This document shows, one piece after another, positions 1-8,216 of a DNA stretch of 32,057 nucleotides. Each line of letters begins with the position of its first letter. Within the stretch, counting starts at the first letter, position 1. Under the pieces are notes generated by a model. That model saw nothing but the letters and a program-made list of their open reading frames with translations. It ran no database searches and had not been told where the DNA came from. The DNA lies in IMG/VR virus record IMGVR_UViG_3300043436_003416, positions 1 to 32,057 of that record. One strand, written 5' to 3'. The stretch comes from a virus. The translations under genes were made by a program, and so were the position numbers.

Positions 1-93
1 TACTAAATTTTCATTTCTAGCAATTGCATTTTGAACATCATAGTCTCTTACTTCTACAAGATTATTGTACAGTTTTTTAACTTCTCTAAGCAT
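1..93 (-). CDS. Partial small hypothetical protein, runs off the left edge
   Basis: An ATG at 93 opens a frame that stays open for 31 codons to the edge of the window (begins MLREVKKLYNNLVEV). The start overlaps the end of the upstream gene (stop at 86-88), the compact coupling seen throughout this genome. The visible part is charged and probably helical. No family can be named from this fragment. Confidence 0.6.
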   Translation of the reverse strand, partial: MLREVKKLYNNLVEVRDYDVQNAIARNENLV

Positions 94-232
94 CTTTATA
101 AATTTTATCAATTACTGCTTGAAACTCTTTTACTTTTTTAAGTCCTATTTTTTTAATAAGACTTGTAATGTTTATAGTAGTTTCATCAAAATAAGCTTTC
201 AAAGCTTCTACTTCTTCTTTAGTTAATTCCAT
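86..232 (-). CDS. Small hypothetical protein (48 aa)
   Basis: A complete 48-codon frame from ATG at 232 to TAG at 86-88, beginning MELTKEEVEALKAYFDE and ending IDKIYKDA. It is rich in Lys and Glu and probably two or three helices. It sits 11 bp after the upstream stop and overlaps the next start by 8 bp, as expected for a translated gene in this operon. I do not recognise the family. Confidence 0.65.
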   Translation of the reverse strand: MELTKEEVEALKAYFDETTINITSLIKKIGLKKVKEFQAVIDKIYKDA

Positions 233-243
233 AAATAATTATT

Positions 244-702
244 TTATAGTTGTTTTAAATCTTCTTCTTCTCTTCTTAAAATAATTAAATGCAAAGCATC
301 TAGTAAATCTATAACATACTCCTCATCATATTCTTCTATTGTAAACATATCTGGTGTAACAGCATCAAGATCAGTTACATCTAAACTTTCAAGATAGTCA
401 AGAGGAATAGTAGGTTGAGGATCGATCTGGTGATTTAAATATGAATATATTATTTTTAACCATTGAGTTTCTGTAATATGATTAAACACATAACTCAAAT
501 CTTTTTTTATCTCATGTAAATAAACTTCTGCTTCAGAATCTTCACCATAGTGTATAAGAATAGGAGTATCTTCATCTATATCATCTGTCAGTGGTTCAAT
601 ATAAGTAATATTATAATTAGTCTTCTCTATAGGATCAGGATCATTCCAAACAAGTGGGATCTTGTTTTCTATAGCTTTTTTTAATTCATTTAGATTTCTC
701 AT
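244..702 (-). CDS. Acidic hypothetical protein (152 aa)
   Basis: I choose the start at 702 (MRNLNELKKAIENK) because the frame upstream of it lies inside the HNH gene; the two genes then overlap by 17 bp. The protein is strongly acidic, especially the C-terminal third (Asp/Glu-rich near the motif FTIEEYDEEYVIDLLDAL). A short acidic protein could mimic DNA or bind a basic partner, but that is speculation. It lies downstream of the HNH and primase genes in one minus-strand run. Family not recognised. Confidence 0.75.
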   Translation of the reverse strand: MRNLNELKKAIENKIPLVWNDPDPIEKTNYNITYIEPLTDDIDEDTPILIHYGEDSEAEVYLHEIKKDLSYVFNHITETQWLKIIYSYLNHQIDPQPTIPLDYLESLDVTDLDAVTPDMFTIEEYDEEYVIDLLDALHLIILRREEEDLKQL

Positions 703-1090
703 CTTTTGTTTTTTTATCATGACAAGCACTACAGAGCACTTGCAAATTATCTGATTCACAAAATAGTCTTTCTACAAACCCAGGAAGATCATTAGCACAT
801 CTTAATGTACCAGCAGGAACGATGTGATCAACATTGATATTCTTTTCAGGATGCCATTGTTTACACTCGTTACACTGATACTCAAACTTCTGTCTTTTAT
901 TTGGACCCTTATAAGTTCTACGTGATTTTATTTTACACTGCGTTATAGGTTTCCACCATCTAGACTTTTGTCTCAACGCGCTTCTAATAAAACTCCAAAA
1001 AGCTGATTCTGTCATTGTTCCTGCATTTCTTGGTTTAGGAGTGACAGCTTTTACTTTTCTAGGTTTAGTGGTTGTCTTCTTGCGTTTCAT
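686..1090 (-). CDS. HNH endonuclease
   Basis: A 134-residue protein with a basic N-terminal tail (about residues 1-25) and a zinc-bound HNH fold. Visible landmarks are CNEC (Cys73, Cys76), the catalytic-region VDHIVPAG (Asp88, His89) and LCSACHDKKT (Cys120, Cys123, His124). The two CxxC pairs are the usual structural zinc ligands of this family, and the DH plus later H are the nuclease motif. It cuts DNA by a one-metal mechanism. In a phage it could be a homing nuclease, a packaging nuclease or a recombination enzyme; context (overlapping the primase gene by 26 bp, no terminase beside it) favours a replication or homing role. Confidence 0.88.
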   Translation of the reverse strand: MKRKKTTTKPRKVKAVTPKPRNAGTMTESAFWSFIRSALRQKSRWWKPITQCKIKSRRTYKGPNKRQKFEYQCNECKQWHPEKNINVDHIVPAGTLRCANDLPGFVERLFCESDNLQVLCSACHDKKTKDEKSK

Positions 1091-2054
1091 TTATTTTCTT
1101 ATTTAGTATAGGCACAAGATGTTCTCTAACTTTCTTTGCCCCATGATCTTTAATACTGTCTGATATATCTTTACTCAAAGGTAGCAAAGCAACTTTAATA
1201 AAGGGATATTTCTCCTTATATTTCTGCATTGCTTCTATACCTGGTTCATCATTATCAAACATAATAATAATATTTTGATACTGGTTTTGCCAACATTCTA
1301 TTTCAGCAGAGGGTATCATAGTATTTTCTGAATCTGCTGCAATAACATTTAAACTAGTCAGCTTTAAGGACTTAACAGACATTAAATCTTTTAGACTAGA
1401 CGTAATTAAAAGATTCTTATATTCAGGATTGCATTGTTCTACACCTTGTATATAAGATTTTACTTTAATGAACTTTTTATCTAAAGTTTTTGGTTGATAG
1501 ATTTTATAAAGAGTGCCATCTTTTTTGAAATAACCATATAAATAGCTACCTTTTATTTCAATCTGATCAATGTCTTTTTCCATAATATATTTTTCAAGTG
1601 GAAAAACTTGATGTTCTTCTAAAAGTTTGGAACCAATGTTAAACTGTGTCCAGTAATATTGATCTTTTGTTGTCCAACCTCTTTTAGTAAAACCAGTCAC
1701 TTTAAATCTAGCATATTTCTTAATTTCTTTAGATTGATATTCGTTTCCATTTTTAAGAATATAGTCATTATATTCTTCTATGATTTTAAGAGATGCTTGG
1801 TGGTACTTCAGCTTATACATCTCTTTTACCAAATCTATACCAAAACCAGATTTACCAGATGAAAAATCTTTATACCTATAGGTATTATACTCATCAGTAT
1901 AAATACACATACTAGGTGTGCACTCTTGATTAAATACAGATTTAATCTTTATGTGCTGTCCTTCTAATTTATAATTAAGCTTACAATAGTGTTCAAATAT
2001 CCATGTAGCAGGTACATCTTTTACATCATGTACCAAATTTTTAGTTCTAAACAT
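1065..2054 (-). CDS. DNA primase, TOPRIM domain
   Basis: A 329-residue DnaG-type primase that would make RNA primers for the helicase encoded upstream. The N-terminal third has a TPS...YKDFSSGKSGFGIDLV stretch typical of phage primases that lost the zinc finger. The TOPRIM half shows LLITSSLKDLMSV (about 215-227) and FDNDEPGIEA (about 266-275; Asp267 and Asp269 are the metal-binding acids). The usual TOPRIM glutamate of the first motif (EG) is replaced by Ser. I start at 2054 (MFRTKNLV), not at the earlier ATG at 2093, because that ATG lies inside a terminator hairpin. It overlaps the HNH gene downstream by 26 bp. Confidence 0.88.
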   Translation of the reverse strand: MFRTKNLVHDVKDVPATWIFEHYCKLNYKLEGQHIKIKSVFNQECTPSMCIYTDEYNTYRYKDFSSGKSGFGIDLVKEMYKLKYHQASLKIIEEYNDYILKNGNEYQSKEIKKYARFKVTGFTKRGWTTKDQYYWTQFNIGSKLLEEHQVFPLEKYIMEKDIDQIEIKGSYLYGYFKKDGTLYKIYQPKTLDKKFIKVKSYIQGVEQCNPEYKNLLITSSLKDLMSVKSLKLTSLNVIAADSENTMIPSAEIECWQNQYQNIIIMFDNDEPGIEAMQKYKEKYPFIKVALLPLSKDISDSIKDHGAKKVREHLVPILNKKINETQEDNH

Positions 2055-2066
2055 AGACGTAAATTT

Positions 2067-2098
2067 AAAAAAATTAGGGGAGTGTAGAAACACCCCCC
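2067..2098 (-). terminator. Rho-independent terminator between SSB-like gene and primase
   Basis: On the minus strand a nine-pair hairpin with a four-base TTCT loop (arms at 2077-2085 and 2090-2098) is followed by a run of seven Ts (2067-2073). The one non-Watson-Crick pair (2081 with 2094) is G-U only in the minus-strand RNA, which supports that orientation. The same GTGT-TTCT-ACAC core recurs in the terminator after the tmRNA. Confidence 0.85.
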
Positions 2099-2125
2099 TG
2101 TCATTCTTAATCTTAAATCGAGATA

Positions 2126-2746
2126 CTAAAAGTTAAAATCATCATTAGCTGGTTCAAACTTGTCTACTGACTTGTTCTCTAAAGCTTTATAATGATATTT
2201 GTTATTTTTATCAAACACATCTAATTTAGTTTCAAGAGCATTACAGAATTTAAACTTGGGCAAAGACAATTTTACAATTGTTTTACCATTGTATTCTTCT
2301 TCTGTACCTTTAAGAAACCAGTACATATCGTTACCTTTAAGCAAATCAATTGCGTGATCCACCCAATCCTCAATAGAGTTAATTTCAAATTCAGATGAGA
2401 TGTTGTCAAGACTTGATCTAATTCCCAACTCTTTACCCATAACAATGAGTTTGTTAAGAATTTCATTTTTATTAATATCATCTGTGTTAAACTGATCTGT
2501 CCAGATAGTTGCGCTTACACGAGAAGATTGACCTTTAAACTTAGGTCCTTCTAAATCATTTTTATCAATAGCCCATCCTTCAAAGTTTGGTAAAGCAGGT
2601 CCCTCAAGAACCAACTCAAGTTGCTTTTTATCACCCTTGCTGGATGTTCTAACTTGACCACTAACAATATGCGCATAAACCACGCCTGGTTGGAGAGATT
2701 TAGATGCTCCACCACCTTTGACTTCTTGTCCTTTTGTACTAAACAT
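2126..2746 (-). CDS. Putative single-stranded DNA-binding protein
   Basis: A 206-residue protein likely to coat single-stranded DNA at the fork. The evidence is indirect: the N-terminal half is beta-rich with QLELVLEGPALPNFEGWA followed by a basic KFKGQSSRV stretch, as in OB folds, and the C-terminus ends in an acidic tip with an aromatic last residue (ANDDFNF), like the partner-binding tails of SSB proteins. It lies directly before a Sak4-like ATPase and after it comes the primase; SSB genes beside Sak4 genes are a known phage arrangement. The sequence match to a specific SSB family is not certain. A terminator follows it. Confidence 0.7.
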   Translation of the reverse strand: MFSTKGQEVKGGGASKSLQPGVVYAHIVSGQVRTSSKGDKKQLELVLEGPALPNFEGWAIDKNDLEGPKFKGQSSRVSATIWTDQFNTDDINKNEILNKLIVMGKELGIRSSLDNISSEFEINSIEDWVDHAIDLLKGNDMYWFLKGTEEEYNGKTIVKLSLPKFKFCNALETKLDVFDKNNKYHYKALENKSVDKFEPANDDFNF

Positions 2747-2776
2747 AATAATTGAAATTTAACAGTTAAAAAAAAT

Positions 2777-3460
2777 TTAATTTTCGAAATCTATAATTGC
2801 TTGTTTAACAAGAGCTAAATCGTTTGGTATTTCAAAATTATTGAACATACCTCTTGGCGACTTACATGTATTCTCACCATTGTTAGTAGTTTCAAATACG
2901 TAGCGAATAACGCCCTCTTTGTTTTTCTTTACCTTACCAAATAGAACAATAGAGAATAAACCTTCTAATGTAAGTTTTTCATCCACCATGCGACCTATGG
3001 TTTTAGCTTTAAACTTGCGTTTACCTTCCACATCTAAACCTTCTTCAGCGTGTGTTAAAAAGAATATAGTAAGGTCATCACGCATATCTTTAGGCATTCT
3101 AGATATTCTAGCAATACCTGCACCTATTTGTGTGAATTTCTCATAACCTTTTTCATCTGCTCTATCAAAGAATTCAAATGAACTCATATACTGAAAATCA
3201 TCAACAATGATTGTTTTGATTTCAGGACGTTTTTCATTTACATATCTGATACAAGCCTCGATGTTTTGTACACCTGCTTTGTCATACATGTTACCTCCTG
3301 GATGGTCTTTACTCCACAAGGTATATTTTTTCTTCCAACCTTTGAATGGAAGTGGTTTGTTTGCAACATTTATAATAAATGTTTCTTTTGGATCTAAGGT
3401 TTCAATACTTGTTGATTTACCAGATCCTGATTCTGCAATAATTAATACGCCTTGTCCCAT
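2777..3460 (-). CDS. Sak4-like RecA-fold ATPase (phage nucleotide-binding protein)
   Basis: A 227-residue P-loop ATPase. Walker A is AESGSGKST (9-17), Walker B is TIIVDDFQYM (about 83-92) and FFLTHAEE (about 133-140) is the following strand with a polar tip. Its length and single RecA-type core fit the AAA_24/Sak4 family of phage single-strand annealing ATPases, which act with an SSB encoded next door; the SSB-like gene is 30 bp downstream. It probably promotes annealing recombination on replicating phage DNA. An alternative is a helicase-loading ATPase. The start at 3460 is 8 bp after the upstream stop. Confidence 0.8.
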   Translation of the reverse strand: MGQGVLIIAESGSGKSTSIETLDPKETFIINVANKPLPFKGWKKKYTLWSKDHPGGNMYDKAGVQNIEACIRYVNEKRPEIKTIIVDDFQYMSSFEFFDRADEKGYEKFTQIGAGIARISRMPKDMRDDLTIFFLTHAEEGLDVEGKRKFKAKTIGRMVDEKLTLEGLFSIVLFGKVKKNKEGVIRYVFETTNNGENTCKSPRGMFNNFEIPNDLALVKQAIIDFEN

Positions 3461-3468
3461 ATCTATCT

Positions 3469-4068
3469 TTAGTTTTTTACAAGATCATTAATCCATTTTT
3501 TAAGACTAACTGGTTTACCAGTATGGATTGTAATATAGTCTCTTATTGTCATATCACTAACAGGAGCATCAATAGTGTTAGAAATTGCTTTTGTTGAATT
3601 TACTTCTTTTTCAAATGCAACGTAAGAATCTAACATATTTACATTCTTATTTTCAAATTGATTTAAATAATTTTCTTTTAAGATTGTAGCTGATTGTCTA
3701 TTCATTTTAGTGAAGTCGCTTAAAGGTACTAAATATTTCTCTTTTGACGATTTTTTCTTTTCGTCTTTTTCATACTTTTTTAGATAATCTTCAGTGTATG
3801 GTAAACGATAAATAGTTCTATCAGGATCTGTAGGATTTAAGTCAGCATCAATTAATTCAATATAATAACCGTTTGGTTTTTCAAATTCATTTACAAAAAA
3901 ACTAACAACCACTTTACCTTTATGGGTAAAAGGTGTTTTCATATTAAAATCTGATTTGTTAATTCCAATATCGTCTATAAAATATTTATTATATTCTTGA
4001 ATTTCTTTAAGTTTAATTTGCCTATAAACTGTTCTTTCGTCATCAGACATGCTTTTTAATAAAGACAT
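3469..4068 (-). CDS. Hypothetical protein in replication operon (199 aa)
   Basis: A soluble, Lys- and Asp-rich protein (begins MSLLKSMSDDERTVYR, ends KKWINDLVKN). A highly charged segment (YEKDEKKKSSKEKY, about 99-112) splits it into two halves and may be a flexible linker. It sits between the DnaB-type helicase and the Sak4-like ATPase with gaps of 18 and 8 bp, so it probably works in replication or recombination. No motif identifies a family. Confidence 0.75.
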   Translation of the reverse strand: MSLLKSMSDDERTVYRQIKLKEIQEYNKYFIDDIGINKSDFNMKTPFTHKGKVVVSFFVNEFEKPNGYYIELIDADLNPTDPDRTIYRLPYTEDYLKKYEKDEKKKSSKEKYLVPLSDFTKMNRQSATILKENYLNQFENKNVNMLDSYVAFEKEVNSTKAISNTIDAPVSDMTIRDYITIHTGKPVSLKKWINDLVKN

Positions 4069-4086
4069 AATATTTAATTTTAATAG

Positions 4087-5133
4087 TTATAATTCACTTC
4101 CAATATCTGCAGAAGGAGTTCTTCTGGAATTTCTTGGAACATAACCAGGTTGTATATTAAAACCAGGTGCTATTGTTTCAACTATCTTTTGTTGCGAAAA
4201 TATACCTTGCATAAAAATAAGTTTAATGTTATTAGTACCATTTCTTACTTTTAACAAGTGAGCAAATATGCCATCTTCTGTAACAGTATAACTTTTAGGA
4301 CCATATGCAGTTATATCAAATGTGTATGGTCTAGATAAAGCAATTACTACATCAGAGGCTTGCATCATTGCATCACCGCCAAATATATCTGAACTTGTAG
4401 GATAGTTTTGAATACTACCTGGAGTTTTTCTAAGTGGATCTTCTATATTTCTGTTAAGCTGTGTAAGCATAATAATAATAATTGGAAGCTCCTGTTTTAA
4501 TCGTATAAGAACATCAGCTGTATTATAAAGAGTATTTAATTTTTCTTTTTCATTACTGTCTTTTTTAATTAACCAGCTATGATCTATTGTTACAATAAGA
4601 GGTTTGCCACCTAGTTTATTATAATAAAAGTGAACAGCTTTTTCTAAATCTAATGCAGTGATAGATCTATTGATTTGACCACGATATACACCTTGTGAGT
4701 GCAGTCGTTTACAATCATCTAAATATTTCTCTGCTTGTTTAAATTTAAAATCATCTAATTCTTTTTTAGTAGATAACAATTCATTATAATCTAAACCAGT
4801 GGCTGCTACAATCTCACGCTGACCGTATTGCTCATTAGTCATTTCTAATTGAAATTCTAAAATATTAAAGTCTTGCGTTGGATTAAGTGCTTTACATTCT
4901 CTCAAAAGGTTACTAACAAACATAGTTTTACCAGCACCAGGTCTTGCACCAATTGTAACCACTGATCCCCATTCAATACCTCCTGCAGTTGCATCATTTA
5001 TATTTTGCCAGGGTGTAACAAAAGATTTAATTCTACCTTTTCTACGATCATCAATATTCTTAATACTTTTTTCTATTACTTCCCAGTGAAGTTTAAAACC
5101 ATAAGGTCTTTCACTACTCTTTTTCTCACTCAT
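4087..5133 (-). CDS. Replicative DNA helicase, DnaB motor domain
   Basis: A 348-residue RecA-fold helicase that would unwind DNA ahead of the phage replisome. Motifs: Walker A GARPGAGKT (62-70), Walker B LIVTIDHSW (179-187), MLTQLNR (222-228) and the DNA-loop/switch segment GDAMMQASDVVIAL (253-266). Family members are normally about 450 residues with an N-terminal hexamerisation/primase-binding domain; only about 50 residues precede the motor here, so that domain is absent. Unhelped DnaB-like rings need a loader, and the unknown genes beside it (5325-5891, 3469-4068) are candidates. The start overlaps the end of the upstream membrane gene by 8 bp. Confidence 0.92.
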   Translation of the reverse strand: MSEKKSSERPYGFKLHWEVIEKSIKNIDDRRKGRIKSFVTPWQNINDATAGGIEWGSVVTIGARPGAGKTMFVSNLLRECKALNPTQDFNILEFQLEMTNEQYGQREIVAATGLDYNELLSTKKELDDFKFKQAEKYLDDCKRLHSQGVYRGQINRSITALDLEKAVHFYYNKLGGKPLIVTIDHSWLIKKDSNEKEKLNTLYNTADVLIRLKQELPIIIIMLTQLNRNIEDPLRKTPGSIQNYPTSSDIFGGDAMMQASDVVIALSRPYTFDITAYGPKSYTVTEDGIFAHLLKVRNGTNNIKLIFMQGIFSQQKIVETIAPGFNIQPGYVPRNSRRTPSADIGSEL

Positions 5134-5338
5134 CTAGTTTTAATTTTATAAGTGTAAATTTAAGTAATCTCATTGATAAAATCAAGAGTAATTCAATTAA
5201 GAAATATCTAAAAAATCCAATGTCAATTATTAAATTTTTAATTAAAAGCCAACATAAAATAGAAAATAACAAAGAAAGAGTTGCTTTATGAAAATATTTT
5301 TCATATGTTTTCATTTCTTTTGTTTTATTTGCTTGCAT
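5126..5338 (-). CDS. Small membrane protein in replication operon
   Basis: A 70-residue protein with a charged N-terminus and two hydrophobic segments (about 20-40 and 42-60) that should span the inner membrane, ending in KLKLDE. The first start (5338) overlaps the upstream gene by 14 bp; an inner ATG at 5314 is preceded by an A-rich leader directly after the upstream stop and may be the real one. Placed between helicase and an unknown replication gene it might tether the replisome to the membrane, but this is inference. Family not recognised. Confidence 0.7.
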   Translation of the reverse strand: MQANKTKEMKTYEKYFHKATLSLLFSILCWLLIKNLIIDIGFFRYFLIELLLILSMRLLKFTLIKLKLDE

Positions 5339-5891
5339 TCATATCTTCTTTTACAATTTCACAATAATCAGCTAGTTTTGATGTAGATTCCTTACTTATT
5401 GTATCCTTTTTAATAAAGTTTGAGCTATTAGACATAAATTCATTATTCCTTTGACTACATTCGAAAGAATAATAGTTTGCAGCTTCTAATACCACATCCC
5501 AATCATACTCTGGATAGTTTTTAAAGAACCATATAAACTTCTGTTTTAATTCACGTGCTGATTGTCTACCTGGACCAGTAGATAGCTTTTTAGGAAAGTA
5601 TTGTTTATATTCATCAATACTCTTTTGAAAGTTATCTCCTAGTACATCAGATGTAACAATCTTTTTAGTTTTAACAAGAAGAGTTTCAAACTCATCTAAA
5701 ATATTTAGTGCTTTATGTGTTAAAACACCTTTTTCTGTAATTAACCCCTTTATTTCTGCAACATGCTTTTCAGCTGTTTGGTTAATTAAATCATTGCTAG
5801 GCTGTATTCTTTCTCTACAGCAATCTAAAAAGTAGATTTGATTAGGGCTTACCTTATACTTTATCAAGGTTTTCCATAACTGGTGACTCAT
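5325..5891 (-). CDS. Hypothetical replication accessory protein (188 aa)
   Basis: A soluble protein that looks mostly helical. The C-terminal half carries aromatic-rich KQKFIWFFKNYPEYDWDVV (about 117-135) and a Lys/Ser-rich tail ending in EDMNASK. It lies between a DnaA domain-IV protein (38 bp overlap upstream) and the helicase, where many phages encode a helicase loader or initiator cofactor. That role is inferred only from position; no Walker motif is present, so it is not a DnaC-type AAA+ loader. Confidence 0.75.
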   Translation of the reverse strand: MSHQLWKTLIKYKVSPNQIYFLDCCRERIQPSNDLINQTAEKHVAEIKGLITEKGVLTHKALNILDEFETLLVKTKKIVTSDVLGDNFQKSIDEYKQYFPKKLSTGPGRQSARELKQKFIWFFKNYPEYDWDVVLEAANYYSFECSQRNNEFMSNSSNFIKKDTISKESTSKLADYCEIVKEDMNASK

Positions 5892-6315
5892 GTATACTTT
5901 TTATATGGTTAATAATATTAAAATACCGCATTCTAAATACTTCGTCTGTTTGATAAAGATTTCTAAATGTTCTTATAGAGTTTATTACAGTTGTATGATC
6001 TCTACCAATATGTTTTCCTATACTAACGTATGTATGTTTCATTAATTTAGCTATAAAACAAAAAGTATGTCTAAGATCCTTTACTTCACGAACTCTACAG
6101 TGTGCTTTTAATTTTATAGTTTTATTTCTAATAACTGGTAAAAACTTATCAAAACATTCTTCTAATTCACTCAAACTTAACACGTTATAATTTGTTTCAT
6201 TAGAACCTTTATCAGTAATTACAATAGGAGCATACCCCACTTTTTCTGTAAATTTTCTAATAAAATCATTAATTAACTCATTTTCAATCCTTTTTTTGTA
6301 CTCACTGGGGGTCAT
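5854..6315 (-). CDS. DnaA domain IV-like DNA-binding protein
   Basis: A 153-residue protein whose C-terminal part matches the DNA-binding domain of the bacterial initiator DnaA: RVREVKDLRHTFCFIAK (about 74-90) followed by SIGKHIGRDHTTVINSI (about 98-114). GRDHTTV is the DnaA signature that reads the DnaA box. There is no AAA+ domain, so it cannot form the ATP-driven DnaA filament. It is the first gene of the minus-strand replication run, a fitting place for a phage origin-binding initiator or a competitor of host DnaA. Its leader faces the late block across a divergent intergenic region. Confidence 0.88.
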   Translation of the reverse strand: MTPSEYKKRIENELINDFIRKFTEKVGYAPIVITDKGSNETNYNVLSLSELEECFDKFLPVIRNKTIKLKAHCRVREVKDLRHTFCFIAKLMKHTYVSIGKHIGRDHTTVINSIRTFRNLYQTDEVFRMRYFNIINHIKSIHESPVMENLDKV

Positions 6316-6433
6316 ATTTATTAGGTTTATTGTAAAAGAATTTGTATATTATATTGAGGAGAAAACCTCAAATTTAAAGGTTTTTTACTCGATTTATTTA
6401 TATTTTATTTGTATTTATGAAAATTTTTACAGC
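6316..6433. promoter_or_regulatory. Divergent intergenic region between replication and late blocks
   Basis: About 118 bp of very AT-rich DNA between two genes that diverge, so promoters for both blocks are expected here. Two short inverted repeats are visible: GAGG/CCTC near 6356-6369 and AAACCT/AGGTTT near 6364-6385 followed by Ts. These could be an operator or a plus-strand attenuator. I could not fit an exact Bacteroidota TTTG/TAnnTTTG promoter pair. Confidence 0.5.
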
Positions 6434-6754
6434 ATGTCTACCACTACTGCACAAAAAAACAGTATTTTAACTACAGTAAAACTTTACTTTTTTCCTTCCA
6501 TAGTAACAGTTATTAGTATGATGATTTGGAGGGATTTAAGTGAGCTAAGATCAGATGTAAAATCACTATTAGCTCAGTCAAACATAGACAAAACTAGGAT
6601 AGATAACCTAGAACGTGACGTTCGTTTTTTAGAGCAAAGAGTATTAGGTGGTATTAAACCTATAACACAAACAACCTCAACTTATTATCATCGTGATAGA
6701 CTTTTTAAACATGAAGAGTTTTATGATGTAAAAAAGAATTTGGTTAAAACATAA
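6434..6754 (+). CDS. Membrane-anchored coiled-coil protein (106 aa)
   Basis: I start at the ATG at 6434 (MSTTTAQKN), since the upstream extension would run through the divergent promoter region. One membrane segment (about 15-32, LYFFPSIVTVISMMIW) is followed by a heptad-rich coiled coil (about 33-75, including DIDN-type LERDVRFLEQRV). A short Thr-rich and charged tail ends it. As first gene of the late block it could be a holin-like or membrane-anchoring factor; no family is certain. Confidence 0.75.
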   Translation: MSTTTAQKNSILTTVKLYFFPSIVTVISMMIWRDLSELRSDVKSLLAQSNIDKTRIDNLERDVRFLEQRVLGGIKPITQTTSTYYHRDRLFKHEEFYDVKKNLVKT

Positions 6755-6760
6755 CACACT

Positions 6761-8209
6761 ATGCTAGTAGATGCCCAAGTAATATCTCTTTTAAAAAGTA
6801 TTAACAACAGACTCTGTTGTATTAATGGAGGTGATATTCCTCCTATTGATGTCAATATAGTAAGTCCTGATCCTATTAATGTCAATGTAACAAATCCTGA
6901 TGATATTGATGTTAATGTAACAAATAATGTAGATGTTACAGTGACTAACACAGATCCTATTGATGTTAATGTTGTAAATACTTCTACAACTCCTACAGCA
7001 ATTACCTTTGCTCCTTCTGTGGCACAAGATGCTTTTGGAAGACTGAGAGTATCTGGACCATTAACATTATTTGATTCTTCTCATAGATATAAAGATAACG
7101 GTCTCTGGGCTACTTCTACAGCAAGTGGAGGAGCAGCAGTATTTAATGCAAATGAAGGTCTAGTAAACCTTAATGTTAATACTACCAGTGGATCACAAGT
7201 ACTTAGAGAAACCTTTAAAGTATTTTCATATCAACCTGGTAAGAGTTTGTTAGTGCTAAGTACTTTTGTAATGAATCCTGCTCAAACAAACTTAAGACAA
7301 AGAGTAGGATACTTTGGTACACAAAATGGATTATATGTTCAACTAAATGATTCCACTCTTAGCTTTGTTGAAAGAAGTTTGGTTACTGGAGTAGTTACTG
7401 AATCTGTAGTTGATCAATCAGCGTGGAATGTTGATCCCATGGATGGTAGTGGCCCTTCTGGCGTAGTATTAGATATTACAAAAGCTCAGATATTATTTAT
7501 GGATATTGAGTGGTTGGGTCTTGGAACTGTTAGAATGGGGTTTGTTATAGATGGTAATTTTTATGTTTGTCATAATTTTCATCATGCTAATATTATTACT
7601 TCTACCTATATAACTACAGCATCTCTACCTTTAAGATATGAGATTACAAACACTGGAGTAACTGCAAATGCTAGCACATTAAAACAAGTATGTTCTACAG
7701 TAATATCTGAAGGAGGATATGAATTAAGAGGAGCTCAGCAAGCTGTAGGAACACCTATCACAACACCTAAAACATTTGCTGTAGCAGGAACTTATTATCC
7801 AATGGTAGGAATTAGACTTAAAACTACTGCATTAGATGCTATAGTTATAAGTACAGCGGTATCTTTATTAGGAATTGGTAATGGTAAAAATTATGCATGG
7901 AGAATTGTGCAATCTGCTACAACAACAGGAGGATCTTGGGTTTCAGCAGGTACAGATTCATCTGTAGAATATAACCTTACAGGAACATCTGTTACAGGTG
8001 GTAGAGTATTAGCACAAGGATATGTTAATTCTTCTAATCAAGGTTCTCCAAGTATCAATATATTAAAAGAGGCAATATTTGCTAGTCAACTTGAAAGAAA
8101 TTCTTTTACAAGTACACCTCTTGAATTAGTTATTGAAATGGCTATAGATGCAACTGGTGGAACTTTAGGAGCATACGTTTCATTAGATTGGGAAGAAATA
8201 AGTAGATAA
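6761..8209 (+). CDS. Virion structural protein, fibre or baseplate type (482 aa)
   Basis: An N-terminal helix with a twin cysteine (LLKSINNRLCCINGGD, about 10-25) resembles the N-termini of the next two late proteins and probably anchors it to the virion. Residues about 27-73 are short repeats of the type PIDVNVTNPD, likely a beta-rich shaft. Then comes the motif DAFGRLRVSGPLTLFDSSHR (about 90-109), known to me from structural proteins of diverse tailed phages, and a long beta-rich, Thr/Ser-rich body with few charges. These features fit an adhesin or decoration protein on the particle surface. Which structure it joins cannot be told from sequence alone. Confidence 0.8.
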   Translation: MLVDAQVISLLKSINNRLCCINGGDIPPIDVNIVSPDPINVNVTNPDDIDVNVTNNVDVTVTNTDPIDVNVVNTSTTPTAITFAPSVAQDAFGRLRVSGPLTLFDSSHRYKDNGLWATSTASGGAAVFNANEGLVNLNVNTTSGSQVLRETFKVFSYQPGKSLLVLSTFVMNPAQTNLRQRVGYFGTQNGLYVQLNDSTLSFVERSLVTGVVTESVVDQSAWNVDPMDGSGPSGVVLDITKAQILFMDIEWLGLGTVRMGFVIDGNFYVCHNFHHANIITSTYITTASLPLRYEITNTGVTANASTLKQVCSTVISEGGYELRGAQQAVGTPITTPKTFAVAGTYYPMVGIRLKTTALDAIVISTAVSLLGIGNGKNYAWRIVQSATTTGGSWVSAGTDSSVEYNLTGTSVTGGRVLAQGYVNSSNQGSPSINILKEAIFASQLERNSFTSTPLELVIEMAIDATGGTLGAYVSLDWEEISR

Positions 8210-8216
8210 TAATAAT

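Noticed and set aside
2055-2093. Upstream start for the primase at 2093
   Set aside because: The 13 extra residues would be read from a terminator hairpin and its T run.
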